Source: an uncultured Muribaculaceae bacterium (GTDB taxonomy: Bacteria; Bacteroidota; Bacteroidia; Bacteroidales; Muribaculaceae). Taken from it: a stretch of DNA of 25,570 nucleotides. Positions 8,107-16,610 of the stretch are shown here, in pieces. The stretch covers positions 1 to 25,570 of the forward strand of contig CAJUKD010000032.1 of NCBI GenBank assembly GCA_910587235.1, given 5' to 3'. The translations under genes and the position numbers were made by a program. The notes under the pieces are model-generated. The model saw nothing but the letters and a program-made list of their open reading frames with translations, was not told where the DNA came from and made no database searches. How positions within the stretch are numbered: the first letter of the stretch is position 1; the number at the start of each line of letters is the position of its first letter.

Positions 8107-9465
8107 ATGAAAATATATAAGATTACATTGATTGCTGCCACATCGGTTCTCGGAAGCATTTCCGTGTCGGCGGCATCACTTGATTTCACAGGCACCACTC
8201 TTGCCCCATTGTCTTATTCCGCCGAGGCATCGACAGGACTTGAAGCCGTATATGTACTCGACTCGACTGCCGGAGTAAGCCTGCACTACAGCAACACACA
8301 AGGAAACACGTCGAAAGTTTACCGCTTCAGCAATCTCGGAGGTGCGTATGCCGAAGAAATAGCATCGACGACATCAGCCGACGGTACCATCACCGCAAAA
8401 CTCAGCGCCGGCGATATGGGATACATAATAGAAGTCGGCAACCGTCGTTACTGCTTCTGGGTGGTGGACTACAGCCTGCACCGTCTGAGCTTCAACTCTC
8501 TCGCAGTCGCTCCGACTCAGGACGACTGCGGCCGCACGGCACTCGTATTCGACGGCAACGCGTCCGAGATTCCCTATTATACCGTCAACGGGCGTCGGAT
8601 GGAACTGAGCCGTGACATCGAAGCCAGCTACATGACCCTTGCTTTCGATGAAGACAATTTCGTGTATTCTACGGATATAGCACATGAAACATTTCCACAC
8701 CTGACTACAACATTCTCTGTGCCGGCTCCCCTTTGCGATTCATCCATATCACTTACGGGCGACCGCTTCCTGAAAGCGTGGAACGAAGAGGAACAACTCA
8801 TAAGCCCCGAGATAAAAGTCACAGCTGTGGAAGCGGAAACAAGAGCAACCCAGACGGAACGCGATGCCGACAACGAACAGAAAGATGAGAGTGCCGACGG
8901 TCAGCTTGGAGGTTCGGCTCCTTGCGAGATAACGTTCGAGGCTGCCGTGACCGATGGCGCCATATTCCGGGAATGGCAGATTTCACGCACACCCGATTTC
9001 GACATCGTCGACAACTCTTTCAATGAACTCGAGTTCACCTATACATTCCGCGAAAACGGGAGCACTTATGTCCGTTTTGTCGCCGCCGACGCTGACGGTA
9101 GGTGCCAATTCACGGGAACAGTGTACAATATCGGCATAGGCGAATCCCGCCTCGAAATTCCCAATGCATTCTCACCCGGTTCATCACCCGGTGTCAACGA
9201 TGAATGGAAGGTAAGTTACCGTTCGCTTATCTCTTTCGAATGCCATATTTTCAACCGTTGGGGAACTCAGATGGCATCATTTACCGATCCTTCGCAAGGT
9301 TGGGACGGAAAATACGGAGGAAAACTTGTGCCTCCGGGTGTTTATTATTATGTAATCAAAGCCCGCGGCGCCGATGGTACGGACTATAAGCGCAGCGGCG
9401 ACATAAACATCATAAATTTCAACTCCGGCAGCTCTTCTTCGGAAAATCCCCCTGCCGGCAATTAA
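8107..9465 (+). CDS. Secreted protein with CHU_C / T9SS type B C-terminal domain
   Basis: The 452-residue product has a signal peptide (MKIYKITLIAATSVLGSISVSA), a unique N-terminal domain to about residue 220, a low-complexity acidic linker near 240-270 (DADNEQKDESADGQ), a PKD/Ig-like stretch (about 275-350) and a C-terminal domain at about 355-440. That last domain has the hallmark series IPNAFSPG, NDEWKV, IFNRWG, GWDGKYGG and PPGVYYYVI of the gliding-motility-associated C-terminal domain, a type IX secretion type B sorting signal. The series is followed by a serine-rich tail rather than ending at the usual terminal strand. It is probably exported to the cell surface, with unknown function. 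The next gene begins 11 bases after its stop, so it is in an operon with the transglycosylase and uvrA. A strong promoter precedes it at 8053-8083. Confidence 0.85.
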   Translation: MKIYKITLIAATSVLGSISVSAASLDFTGTTLAPLSYSAEASTGLEAVYVLDSTAGVSLHYSNTQGNTSKVYRFSNLGGAYAEEIASTTSADGTITAKLSAGDMGYIIEVGNRRYCFWVVDYSLHRLSFNSLAVAPTQDDCGRTALVFDGNASEIPYYTVNGRRMELSRDIEASYMTLAFDEDNFVYSTDIAHETFPHLTTTFSVPAPLCDSSISLTGDRFLKAWNEEEQLISPEIKVTAVEAETRATQTERDADNEQKDESADGQLGGSAPCEITFEAAVTDGAIFREWQISRTPDFDIVDNSFNELEFTYTFRENGSTYVRFVAADADGRCQFTGTVYNIGIGESRLEIPNAFSPGSSPGVNDEWKVSYRSLISFECHIFNRWGTQMASFTDPSQGWDGKYGGKLVPPGVYYYVIKARGADGTDYKRSGDINIINFNSGSSSSENPPAGN

Positions 9466-9476
9466 GACAATAAAAA

Positions 9477-10421
9477 ATGACTTTTAAAAATATCTTCACC
9501 GCAGCGGCAGTAGCCGCCCTTATATCTTCGACTTCATCGATAGCTACCGCACAGACACAATTCTCAGATGTTTATTCACCTCAAGTACCATCGAAAATTA
9601 CATTCTGCGGCAAAACAGTCGATCTCGATCCTGTAGAAATGTACGAGCGTTTTGATCGGGAACTGACATCGCTGACATACACCCACGGAAATACAATGCT
9701 CACCATAAAACGTGCCAACAGATATTTTCCTGTCATGGCAACAATACTGAAGCGCAACGGCGTACCTCTCGACGTGCTGTACCTCGCCTGCGTCGAAAGC
9801 ATGCTCAACCCGCGCGCCTATTCGCCGGCAAAAGCCGCCGGGATATGGCAATTCATAGCTTCGACTGCCAAACAGTACGGACTGGAAGTCAATGACGAAG
9901 TCGACGAGCGTTACAATCTTGAAAAAGCCACGGCTGCCGCATGTCGCTACTTGAAAAAGGCTTATGAAAAATATGGCGACTGGCCGACGGTATTCGCATC
10001 ATACAACGGCGGAATGACCCGCATAAGCAAAGAACTCGAAGCTCAGGGAGTCGAAAATGCCTTCGACCTATATTTGACCGACGAAACCACACGCTACCCT
10101 CACCGGATCATGGCTATGAAAGCAATAATGGAGAATCCCTCTGCCTATGGTTTTCATCTTTCCGACCGTCAGCTTTACCAGCCGCGACGCTACCGCGAAG
10201 TAACAGTCGACTCGGCTGTCGCCGACTGGCCCGCATGGGCAAAAAGCCAAGGAATCAATTACCAGCAGCTACGCGAGGAAAATCCATGGATCAGGACAAA
10301 AAAACTGACAAACAAGGACGGCAAAAAATATATTGTGAAAATTCCGCTTGAAGAGTCGCGTTCTCGCCGCAAATCAGGCATAAAGACCTATAATCCGAAC
10401 TGGACCGATATCAAGGAATGA
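9477..10421 (+). CDS. Lytic murein transglycosylase (SLT domain, MltD-like)
   Basis: This 314-residue exported enzyme has a signal peptide ending near ATAQ at about residue 26. Its SLT domain spans about 95-215. The catalytic glutamate is E107 in ACVESMLNP, followed by the family motifs AGIWQF and, further on, FASYNGG, which form the lysozyme-like fold. It would cleave the MurNAc-GlcNAc bond with formation of 1,6-anhydro-MurNAc. The C-terminal 60 residues (WAKSQGINYQQLREENPW...) look like a degenerate LysM repeat, shorter than in E. coli MltD. The stop overlaps the uvrA ATG by 4 bases, so peptidoglycan turnover and DNA repair genes are translationally coupled here, a pairing with no obvious functional logic. 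Confidence 0.92.
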   Translation: MTFKNIFTAAAVAALISSTSSIATAQTQFSDVYSPQVPSKITFCGKTVDLDPVEMYERFDRELTSLTYTHGNTMLTIKRANRYFPVMATILKRNGVPLDVLYLACVESMLNPRAYSPAKAAGIWQFIASTAKQYGLEVNDEVDERYNLEKATAAACRYLKKAYEKYGDWPTVFASYNGGMTRISKELEAQGVENAFDLYLTDETTRYPHRIMAMKAIMENPSAYGFHLSDRQLYQPRRYREVTVDSAVADWPAWAKSQGINYQQLREENPWIRTKKLTNKDGKKYIVKIPLEESRSRRKSGIKTYNPNWTDIKE

Positions 10422-13282
10422 CAGACAAGCATCCAAATAATAAAGATATGGAAACCGGCATTCTCGGGACAGACAGCCCCGAGGACGCTATCGAAGTAAT
10501 CGGGGCAAGAGTCAATAATCTGCGCAATGTCGACGTCACTATTCCGCACAACAAGCTCACCGTCATAACCGGCCTTAGCGGAAGCGGAAAGTCGTCGCTG
10601 GCATTCGATACTATCTATGCCGAAGGACAGCGGCGCTACATAGAAACATTCTCAAGCTATGCCCGCAACATGCTCGGCTCGCTCGAACGTCCTGATGTGG
10701 ATAAAATCAGCGGCCTGTGCCCTGTCATAGCCATAGAGCAGAAAACCGTCAACAAAAATCCGCGTTCGACCATAGGCACCACCACGGAAATATACGATTT
10801 CCTGCGCCTGCTTTTCGCCCGTGCCGGACATGCCAGAAGCTATGTTTCCGGCGAAGAGATGGTGAAATATACCGACGAAAAAATAGTCGATCTGATACTC
10901 GAACGCTATCAGGGGCACAAAATCTACATAATGGCTCCTCTGGTCAAGAACCGAAAGGGCCACTATAAAGATTTATTTGAAACCCTTGCTAAAAAAGGAT
11001 TTCTGAGAGTGCGTGTCGACAGCGAACTGATGGAAATCACACCGGGCATGAAACTTGACCGTTACCGCAACCACAGTGTGGAGCTTGTGGTAGACCGCCT
11101 CGCCGTATCCGACAAGGACCGCATACGTCTGCTTGATTCTGTCAGCAACGCACTTGCACAGGGCGACAAGGAAATGATGGTCTACGACGTCGAGGACGAT
11201 TCTGCGGTATTCTTCAGTCAGGAACTCGTCGATCCCGTATCCGGCATCTCTTACCACGATCCGGCTCCGCATAATTTTTCTTTCAATTCTCCTCAGGGTG
11301 CATGCCCGTGCTGCAAAGGACTCGGATATGTCGACATCATCGACCGGGAAAAGATCATCCCCAAGCCTTCGCTTTCCATTCATGAAGGCGCCCTGACACC
11401 CATTGGGAAATATCGCGACACACTTATATTCCGCCAGCTCAAAGCCATCTGCGAACGGGCGGGCTATACCCTGCGTACGCCTGTGAAAGATCTGCCCGAA
11501 GATGTGGTCAACGAGATACTTCTCGGCACCACATCAACGCCTGTGCTGACAAGCGAAGCCGCTGTTTCCGGTCTTGATTTTTTCAGCACCTACGACGGTC
11601 TGGTGAAGTATATCGAGATGCAGCAGGACGACGAAGCGGGAGCATCGGCAAAAAAATGGAGCGGGCAGTTCGTGTCACGCAAGATATGTCCCGAATGCAA
11701 CGGCGACCGCCTCAACCGTGAAGCCTTGCACTTTTTCGTCGATGGATATAATATCGCCGATCTTTGTCGTATGGACATCGACAAGCTTTACCAATGGTCG
11801 CAGGAAGTTCTCGGACGCCTCGACAAACGCGACCGTAAGATAGCATCCGAAATTATAAAAGAAATATCCACACGCCTCCAGTTTCTCGTGGCTGTAGGGT
11901 TGAATTACCTGCAACTCAACCGCATGTCGGCCACTCTGTCAGGCGGAGAAAGCCAGCGCATACGTCTGGCCACACAGCTCGGGTCGGAACTTGTAAATGT
12001 GCTCTACATCCTCGACGAACCAAGCATAGGCTTGCACCAGCGGGACAATCACAGGCTTATAGACTCGCTGAAACGTCTTCGCGACGCGTCAAACACCATA
12101 ATCGTGGTGGAGCACGACAAGGATATAATGATGCAGGCCGACTATCTGGTCGATATCGGTCCTGGTGCAGGCCGCAAAGGAGGCAATGTAGTCTTTCAAG
12201 GCACACCGGAAGATATGCTCGCCGGCGACACTTTGACTGCACGCTATCTTAACGGAAAAGCAAAAGTAAGTATGCCCGATCACAGGAGGAATGGCAACGG
12301 ACTGATACTTGAACTGAAAGGTTGCAGCGGCCATAATCTGAAGGACGTGGATATGACTATACCTCTGGGCACACTCACATGTGTGGCCGGAGTATCGGGC
12401 AGCGGCAAATCGTCGCTTGTCAACGGCACTTTGCAACCCATTCTTTCCCAGCATTTCTTCCGCTCAGGCACAGAACCTCTTCCCTATCGCGAAATCATAG
12501 GGCTGGAGAATATCGACAAGGTCGTAACCGTCGACCAGTCGCCTCTCGGACGATCGCCACGTTCGAATCCGGCAACATATACAGGCGTATTTACCGACAT
12601 ACGGACCCTGTTCGTCAACCTCCCCGAAGCTAAAATCCGCGGCTACAAACCCGGACGCTTTTCGTTCAACGTGGCCGGAGGCCGATGCGAGGCATGCAAC
12701 GGAAACGGTTACAAGACCATAGAAATGAATTTCTTGCCTGATGTGCTGATTCCGTGCGAGGTATGCCACGGAAAACGCTATAATCGCGAAACCATCGAAG
12801 TACGCTTCAAAGGAAAATCGATAGCCGACGTCCTCGACATGACAATCAACCAGGCTTGTGATTTTTTTGCCGGAGTGCCACACATACTAAAAAAAATAAA
12901 GGTATTACAGGACATCGGACTCGGATACATAAAACTCGGACAGCCGTCGTCGACATTATCGGGCGGCGAGAACCAGCGTGTGAAACTGGCTACCGAACTG
13001 GCAAAACGCGATACCGGACGCACCTTATTCATTCTCGACGAACCTACCACCGGCTTGCATTTCGAGGATGTGAACACCTTGCTCGGCATTCTCAACCGCC
13101 TTGTCGACCGAGGAAACACCGTACTTGTCATCGAACACAATATCGATGTCATTCAGGCTGCCGACCATGTCATAGACATGGGTCCGGAAGGAGGTATAGG
13201 CGGCGGCAAAATAATGGCTGCTGGCACACCGGAAGAAATCGCCAAAGGGAACTCCCCGACAGCCAAGTACCTCTTCGACTGA
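10418..13282 (+). CDS. uvrA: Excinuclease ABC subunit A (UvrA)
   Basis: UvrA is the damage-sensing ATPase that delivers UvrB. The 954-residue protein shows both ABC modules: Walker A GLSGSGKSS at 52-60, first signature LSGGESQ at 507-513 with ILDEPSIGLHQRD, second Walker A GVSGSGKS at 658-665 and second signature LSGGENQ from 847 with ILDEPTTGLH. The C-terminal zinc module is intact: C757, C760, C780 and C783 with 19 residues between pairs, as in E. coli. The first zinc module is represented by CPCC near 292 and CPEC near 427. The extra N-terminal 20 residues (MTDKHPNNKDMETGILGTD) are poorly conserved in character, so an internal ATG at 10448 is possible, but the 4-base overlap with the upstream stop favours 10418. 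It is the last gene of the operon; no clear terminator follows. Confidence 0.97.
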   Translation: MTDKHPNNKDMETGILGTDSPEDAIEVIGARVNNLRNVDVTIPHNKLTVITGLSGSGKSSLAFDTIYAEGQRRYIETFSSYARNMLGSLERPDVDKISGLCPVIAIEQKTVNKNPRSTIGTTTEIYDFLRLLFARAGHARSYVSGEEMVKYTDEKIVDLILERYQGHKIYIMAPLVKNRKGHYKDLFETLAKKGFLRVRVDSELMEITPGMKLDRYRNHSVELVVDRLAVSDKDRIRLLDSVSNALAQGDKEMMVYDVEDDSAVFFSQELVDPVSGISYHDPAPHNFSFNSPQGACPCCKGLGYVDIIDREKIIPKPSLSIHEGALTPIGKYRDTLIFRQLKAICERAGYTLRTPVKDLPEDVVNEILLGTTSTPVLTSEAAVSGLDFFSTYDGLVKYIEMQQDDEAGASAKKWSGQFVSRKICPECNGDRLNREALHFFVDGYNIADLCRMDIDKLYQWSQEVLGRLDKRDRKIASEIIKEISTRLQFLVAVGLNYLQLNRMSATLSGGESQRIRLATQLGSELVNVLYILDEPSIGLHQRDNHRLIDSLKRLRDASNTIIVVEHDKDIMMQADYLVDIGPGAGRKGGNVVFQGTPEDMLAGDTLTARYLNGKAKVSMPDHRRNGNGLILELKGCSGHNLKDVDMTIPLGTLTCVAGVSGSGKSSLVNGTLQPILSQHFFRSGTEPLPYREIIGLENIDKVVTVDQSPLGRSPRSNPATYTGVFTDIRTLFVNLPEAKIRGYKPGRFSFNVAGGRCEACNGNGYKTIEMNFLPDVLIPCEVCHGKRYNRETIEVRFKGKSIADVLDMTINQACDFFAGVPHILKKIKVLQDIGLGYIKLGQPSSTLSGGENQRVKLATELAKRDTGRTLFILDEPTTGLHFEDVNTLLGILNRLVDRGNTVLVIEHNIDVIQAADHVIDMGPEGGIGGGKIMAAGTPEEIAKGNSPTAKYLFD

Positions 13283-13291
13283 ATCAGCCGT

Positions 13292-13483
13292 TCAGCGCTT
13301 TTCCGCACATAGTTTCACCTCAACGGTAGCACTCGGCCACTCGCGGCTATAAAACTTCGAACGGCCACCGCCCGGAAAACGCGTTAAATCGATATAGACA
13401 TAGCGGACGCCATTGAGGTCGGGCGCATAACGGGTTTGCAGCAATACATTACTACCACTTTGCCTGACATTCAGATATACATC
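13292..13483 (-). pseudogene. C-terminal remnant of an unidentified protein
   Basis: Reading the minus strand gives a 63-codon open frame ending in a stop at 13292-13294, bounded upstream by an in-frame TAA at 13484-13486 and with no start codon. The peptide (for example LLQTRYAPDLNGVRYVYIDL, then FPGGGRSKFYSREWPSATVE) has a protein-like composition unlike random frames. The same frame stays coding-like upstream of the TAA (LMREYLKRNNVLLLQLSP, about 13531-13590) before another stop. I read it as the decayed tail of a deleted or truncated gene. I do not recognise the family. Alternative: chance open frame. Confidence 0.4.
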
Positions 13484-13493
13484 TTAGAGTAGC

Positions 13494-13530
13494 CACCGGC
13501 AATGCGCCGCGTAGCCGTGCATTGCCGGTG
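13494..13530. repeat. Perfect 12-bp inverted repeat with 13-base loop
   Basis: CACCGGCAATGC at 13494-13505 is the exact reverse complement of GCATTGCCGGTG at 13519-13530. No T-tract follows on either strand, so it is not an obvious intrinsic terminator. It lies inside the decayed region between uvrA and purT and could be a REP-like palindrome or the end of a lost mobile element. Confidence 0.75.
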
Positions 13531-13619
13531 ATAATTGCAAAAGGAGAACATTGTTGCGCTTGAGATATTCGCGCATCAAAGCGCTAAAACGCAGCTACGA
13601 AGCACGATATGACATCACA

Positions 13620-13665
13620 CAAGAAAACCGAGGCCGATTACCCCGTCGTGAGTAATCGGCCTTGG
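13620..13665 (-). terminator. Intrinsic terminator downstream of purT (minus strand)
   Basis: A 14-bp stem pairs 13628-13641 with 13652-13665 (core GGCCGATTAC/GTAATCGGCC, one G-T pair) around a 10-base loop. On the minus strand it is followed by TTTTCTT, the expected U-tract. It lies about 110 bases past the purT stop; it could also stop readthrough from uvrA on the plus strand, but there the T-run is poor. Confidence 0.65.
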
Positions 13666-13776
13666 CCTATCTTTATGGCCGTCTACAGCGGCTTGCATGT
13701 TTTAACATAGCAAGAGTTTCGCTATACATCAATGTGCATGATGTATTCTGACACAGCCCTTTACTGTTTTATATGA

Positions 13777-14967
13777 TTATCGGGGAAGCACGTCGACTGT
13801 CAGGGCGCGATAGGCACGCTCTGCTTTGTCGCGGGCAGCTTCGACAGTTTCAGCCGTCGCGAGTATGACACCCATGCGGCGATGACCTTTGACTTCGGGT
13901 TTGCCGAATATGCGCAACTGCGTTCCGGGTTCTGACAGCACGGCATCGAGATTTCCCATGACGACCTTATCGCTGTCGCCCTCAACCACAACGGCACGCG
14001 ATGCCGATGGTCCGTAGAAACGTATAGCCGGAACAGGCAGCCCAAGAAGGGCACGCGCATGAAGTGCGAATTCGCTCTGATCCTGTGAAATCATAGTAAC
14101 CATACCAGTATCGTGCGGACGCGGCGATACTTCGCTGAAAATCACCTCATCACCTTTAACGAACAGCTCGACTCCGAAAATACCGTATCCACCAAGAGCA
14201 TCTGTGACCGCACGGGCAATTTCGCATGCACGTTCCTTAGCCTTGTCTGCCATCGGTTGCGGTTGCCAGGAGTAACGGTAATCGCCATTGACTTGTATGT
14301 GTCCGATGGGTTCACAGAATTTAGTTCCGCTGATACTGCGCACTGTAAGCAATGTTATCTCGTAGTCGAAATCGACAAATCCCTCGACAATCACACGACC
14401 GGCTCCGGCACGCCCGCCCTCCTGAGCTTCGCGCCAAGATTTTTCGATATCATCCGCACTCCGCAGCGTCGACTGTCCATGTCCCGACGAACTCATCACG
14501 GGTTTTACCACACACGGGAAACCGATTTCCGCCACCGCGGCAAGAAATTCATCATAATCCGAAGCAAAACGATATGGCGAAGTAGGCAGGCCGAGATCTT
14601 CAGCAGCCAGACGTCGTATGCCTTCACGATTCATTGTCAGGCGAGCCGCCTGAGCCGTCGGAGTTACATTGTATCCTTCTTTCTCCAGTTCGACGAGGGT
14701 GGGAGTGGCTATGGCCTCGACTTCGGGAATGATATGGTCCGGCTTTTCAAGTTCCACGACCCGGCGAAGCTCTTCGCCGTCGAGCATATTGAACACATGG
14801 CAACGATGTGCGACCTGCATAGCCGGAGCATCGGGATATTTGTCGCATGCCACGACTTCAACTCCATAACGCTGCAGCTCGATAGCCACTTCCTTGCCAA
14901 GTTCTCCGCTGCCGAGCAAAAGCGCCTTGCAGCCTACGGGGGTCATAACAGAACCGATCTTTGTCAT
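13777..14967 (-). CDS. purT: Formate-dependent phosphoribosylglycinamide formyltransferase (PurT)
   Basis: PurT is an ATP-grasp enzyme that makes formyl-GAR from GAR, formate and ATP at the third step of purine synthesis, an alternative to the folate-dependent PurN. The 396-residue product aligns almost end to end with E. coli PurT from memory: LLGSGELGKEVAIELQRYGV (about 16-35), HVFNMLDGEELRRVVELEKP, LTMNREGIRRLAAE, the ATP-grasp loop VKPVMSSSGHGQ (near 155-166), GGRAGAGRVIVEG and the metal/ATP site EVSPRPHDTGMVT (near 280-290). All expected motifs are present. It is monocistronic, with a -7 box at 15008-15015 and a terminator at 13620-13665. It is the last clearly chromosomal gene before the integrated element, whose integrase starts 327 bases upstream on the other strand. 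Confidence 0.96.
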   Translation of the reverse strand: MTKIGSVMTPVGCKALLLGSGELGKEVAIELQRYGVEVVACDKYPDAPAMQVAHRCHVFNMLDGEELRRVVELEKPDHIIPEVEAIATPTLVELEKEGYNVTPTAQAARLTMNREGIRRLAAEDLGLPTSPYRFASDYDEFLAAVAEIGFPCVVKPVMSSSGHGQSTLRSADDIEKSWREAQEGGRAGAGRVIVEGFVDFDYEITLLTVRSISGTKFCEPIGHIQVNGDYRYSWQPQPMADKAKERACEIARAVTDALGGYGIFGVELFVKGDEVIFSEVSPRPHDTGMVTMISQDQSEFALHARALLGLPVPAIRFYGPSASRAVVVEGDSDKVVMGNLDAVLSEPGTQLRIFGKPEVKGHRRMGVILATAETVEAARDKAERAYRALTVDVLPR

Positions 14968-15007
14968 TGATGTTTTTTTATTTTAGGGTTAGAGTGATTT
15001 CACTATG

Positions 15008-15015
15008 CAAAGTTA
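15008..15015 (-). promoter_or_regulatory. -7 box of purT, also resembling a CTnDOT-type core site
   Basis: The minus strand reads TAACTTTG, matching TAnnTTTG, about 40 bases upstream of the purT ATG. Extended by one base on each side (TTAACTTTGC) it differs at one defined position from the GTANNTTTGC core at which CTnDOT integrases recombine, so it may double as part of an attachment site; that is inference. Confidence 0.5.
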
Positions 15016-15144
15016 AGATTTTTTATACGGCTTTGCGAATTTTCCGGAAATTCTGTGTAATTCTCCGCGATATAAAACGGGAAAAACGGGGATAAAATTA
15101 AATGCAAGCAAATAAACGGATTAGCAAAAGGCTGTTTTTCCGCG

Positions 15145-15158
15145 ATTTGCCTGCAAAT
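15145..15158. repeat. Inverted repeat ATTTGC-CT-GCAAAT
   Basis: Perfect 6-bp arms around a 2-base spacer, a layout common for dimeric regulator operators or recombinase core sites. The TTTGC half-site resembles the conserved half of CTnDOT-type cores. Confidence 0.4.
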
Positions 15159-15160
15159 GG

Positions 15161-15250
15161 GGCGATTTTCTCAAAAAGTACACCTTTTGTACCCCGTTTC
15201 AAGAACATTCGGGACAAGTGAATTGTTAAGGACTGTAAACGGCGATTTTC
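15161..15250 (+). repeat. 10-base direct repeat, candidate integrase arm sites
   Basis: GGCGATTTTC occurs at 15161-15170 and again at 15241-15250, 80 bases apart (start to start), directly upstream of the integrase gene. Two exact copies in a short gene-free region are suggestive of binding sites for Int or Xis; with only two copies chance is not excluded. Confidence 0.4.
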
Positions 15251-15269
15251 AAAATCTTATGACCCCGCT

Positions 15270-15277
15270 TATCTTTG
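15270..15277 (+). promoter_or_regulatory. -7 box of the integrase gene
   Basis: TATCTTTG matches TAnnTTTG and ends 17 bases before the int ATG, implying a leader of only about ten bases. A poor -33 (TTTTC near 15246-15250, inside the direct repeat) is about 20 bases upstream. Confidence 0.5.
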
Positions 15278-15294
15278 CGGAAAATTCATAGTTT

Positions 15295-16548
15295 ATGGCA
15301 AAAATAGAAAATCGCAAGAAACAGAATCCCAAGCTCCAACAGTCCGAACTGAGCGACGGACGCGCCAGCCTCTATCTGGAATACTACATAGGAAGAACCG
15401 AGACTCCCGTACTTGACGAGAACGGTGAGCAGGTGTTCTACACCGAAGGGGCAATGGCGGGCAAACCCAAATTCAAAATCAAACATACCCGTAAGAAGGA
15501 AAATCTGAATCTCTACATCTGGCTGCATCCAAGAACCCCGCAGGAGCGTTTGCAGAACAGGAACACACTCGCGCTTGCCGAGAAGATACGCTTCGAGCGT
15601 GAGCAGACATTCCTCGAAGACCGCGAAGGTTACCGTCTTCGCAAGGAGATGGACGATGATTTCATCGAGTTCTGCCGTGAGTTCTGCAAATCCCCGACCC
15701 TTACCAAACACATTCAGGATGTGCAGCTTCGCGGACTCAAAAAATTCATCAACTTCCTTTCCTCCACACCGAGATACGAGAAATTCAAGGACAGCCTGAA
15801 GATGAAACAGCTCACACCCGAAATGGTGGGTGCGTTTGTTGAATACCTGAAAGCCAACGGACGGGGCGACGGGCCGAAAGCCTATTTCCGGCTGTTCAAG
15901 CGTATGGTTACCGCAGCTGTTGACAAAGACCTTATCAAGAAGAACCCCTGTCGCGGATTCGTCATCAAGAACGACAACATGACGCTGCAAAAGGAGATTC
16001 TACTCCCTGAGGAGATAGACCGTCTCGTGGCGACACGATTCGAGGGCGAGAAAACCGAGGTACACCGCGCCTTTATCTTCGGTCTCTATACCGGGGCGCG
16101 CTGGTGCGACACCAGCAAGCTGACTTACCGCAATGTCGATTACACCACAAAGACCCTGCGTTTCCAGCAGCAGAAAACAAAGGGACACAGCAACTGCAGC
16201 TGGGTGATAGTTCCGCTGAACGACACACTGATCCGCCTTATCGGACAGCCGGAGGGGGATGACTATGACGAGCGCATATTTAAGTTGCCGCTTTATGATA
16301 CCTGCAACCGCTATCTGGGCAAATGGGTTAAACTGGCGGGCATAAAGAAAAAAATATCATGGCACTGCGCGAGGCACAGTTTTGCAGTGAATGTCCTGAA
16401 CCGGGGAGCCAACATCAAGACGGTATCAAGTCTTCTCGGCCACACATCGCTCAAAATGACAGAACGGTATCTCCATGTCGTTGACAGTCTGAAACAGGAC
16501 GCAATAGATTCGCTGGGAGAAATCAAATTCAGTGCCGTAGGCAGCTGA
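15295..16548 (+). CDS. int: Tyrosine recombinase / integrase of the mobile element
   Basis: The 417-residue protein has the three-part layout of Bacteroidetes element integrases: a basic N-terminal arm-binding region with lengthy beta strands (about 1-115), a SAM-like core-binding domain (about 118-215) and a catalytic domain (about 235-410). The catalytic set is complete: R269 in TGARWCD, a candidate lysine in the QQKTKG hairpin, H357 and R360 in HCARH, H383 in LLGHTS and the nucleophile Y392 in ERYLHV. CTnDOT IntDOT lacks the first arginine, so this enzyme is more canonical. It would integrate and excise the element with help from the small HTH proteins downstream. It has its own -7 box and a terminator at 16573-16610, so it is transcribed separately from the excision-like operon. 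Confidence 0.93.
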   Translation: MAKIENRKKQNPKLQQSELSDGRASLYLEYYIGRTETPVLDENGEQVFYTEGAMAGKPKFKIKHTRKKENLNLYIWLHPRTPQERLQNRNTLALAEKIRFEREQTFLEDREGYRLRKEMDDDFIEFCREFCKSPTLTKHIQDVQLRGLKKFINFLSSTPRYEKFKDSLKMKQLTPEMVGAFVEYLKANGRGDGPKAYFRLFKRMVTAAVDKDLIKKNPCRGFVIKNDNMTLQKEILLPEEIDRLVATRFEGEKTEVHRAFIFGLYTGARWCDTSKLTYRNVDYTTKTLRFQQQKTKGHSNCSWVIVPLNDTLIRLIGQPEGDDYDERIFKLPLYDTCNRYLGKWVKLAGIKKKISWHCARHSFAVNVLNRGANIKTVSSLLGHTSLKMTERYLHVVDSLKQDAIDSLGEIKFSAVGS

Positions 16549-16572
16549 CGGAAAGTATCATCCAATAATATC

Positions 16573-16610
16573 AAAGAACCGATGAATCGTAATGATTTGT
16601 CGGTTCTTTT
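16573..16610 (+). terminator. Intrinsic terminator of the integrase gene
   Basis: AAAGAACCGA at 16573-16582 pairs perfectly with TCGGTTCTTT at 16600-16609 across a 17-base loop, and the right arm ends in a short T-run. It lies 24 bases after the int stop. The A-rich left arm makes it plausible in both directions. Confidence 0.7.

Larger units (their letters stand above)
13283..13776. other. Decayed intergenic region between uvrA and purT
   Basis: These 494 bases hold no intact gene. They contain the minus-strand gene remnant (13292-13483), a perfect 12-bp inverted repeat (13494-13530) and the purT-side terminator hairpin (13620-13665). The last 110 bases before the purT stop show nothing I can name. 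The combination suggests an old deletion or mobile-element scar. Confidence 0.6.
14968..15294. other. purT-int intergenic region, probable left attachment region
   Basis: These 327 bases contain no gene. They hold the minus-strand -7 box (15008-15015), a perfect palindrome TTTCCGGAAA (15041-15050), an inverted repeat ATTTGC-CT-GCAAAT (15145-15158), a 10-base direct repeat GGCGATTTTC (15161-15170 and 15241-15250), an inverted repeat GTACA-N5-TGTAC (15178-15192) and the integrase -7 box (15270-15277). Density of repeats beside a tyrosine recombinase is what an att region with arm-type sites looks like. The exact chromosome/element boundary cannot be fixed without the right end. Confidence 0.5.

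Noticed and set aside
14113..14970. 285-codon plus-strand frame opposite purT
   Set aside because: PurT matches its family over its whole length on the minus strand; the opposite frame has no motif.
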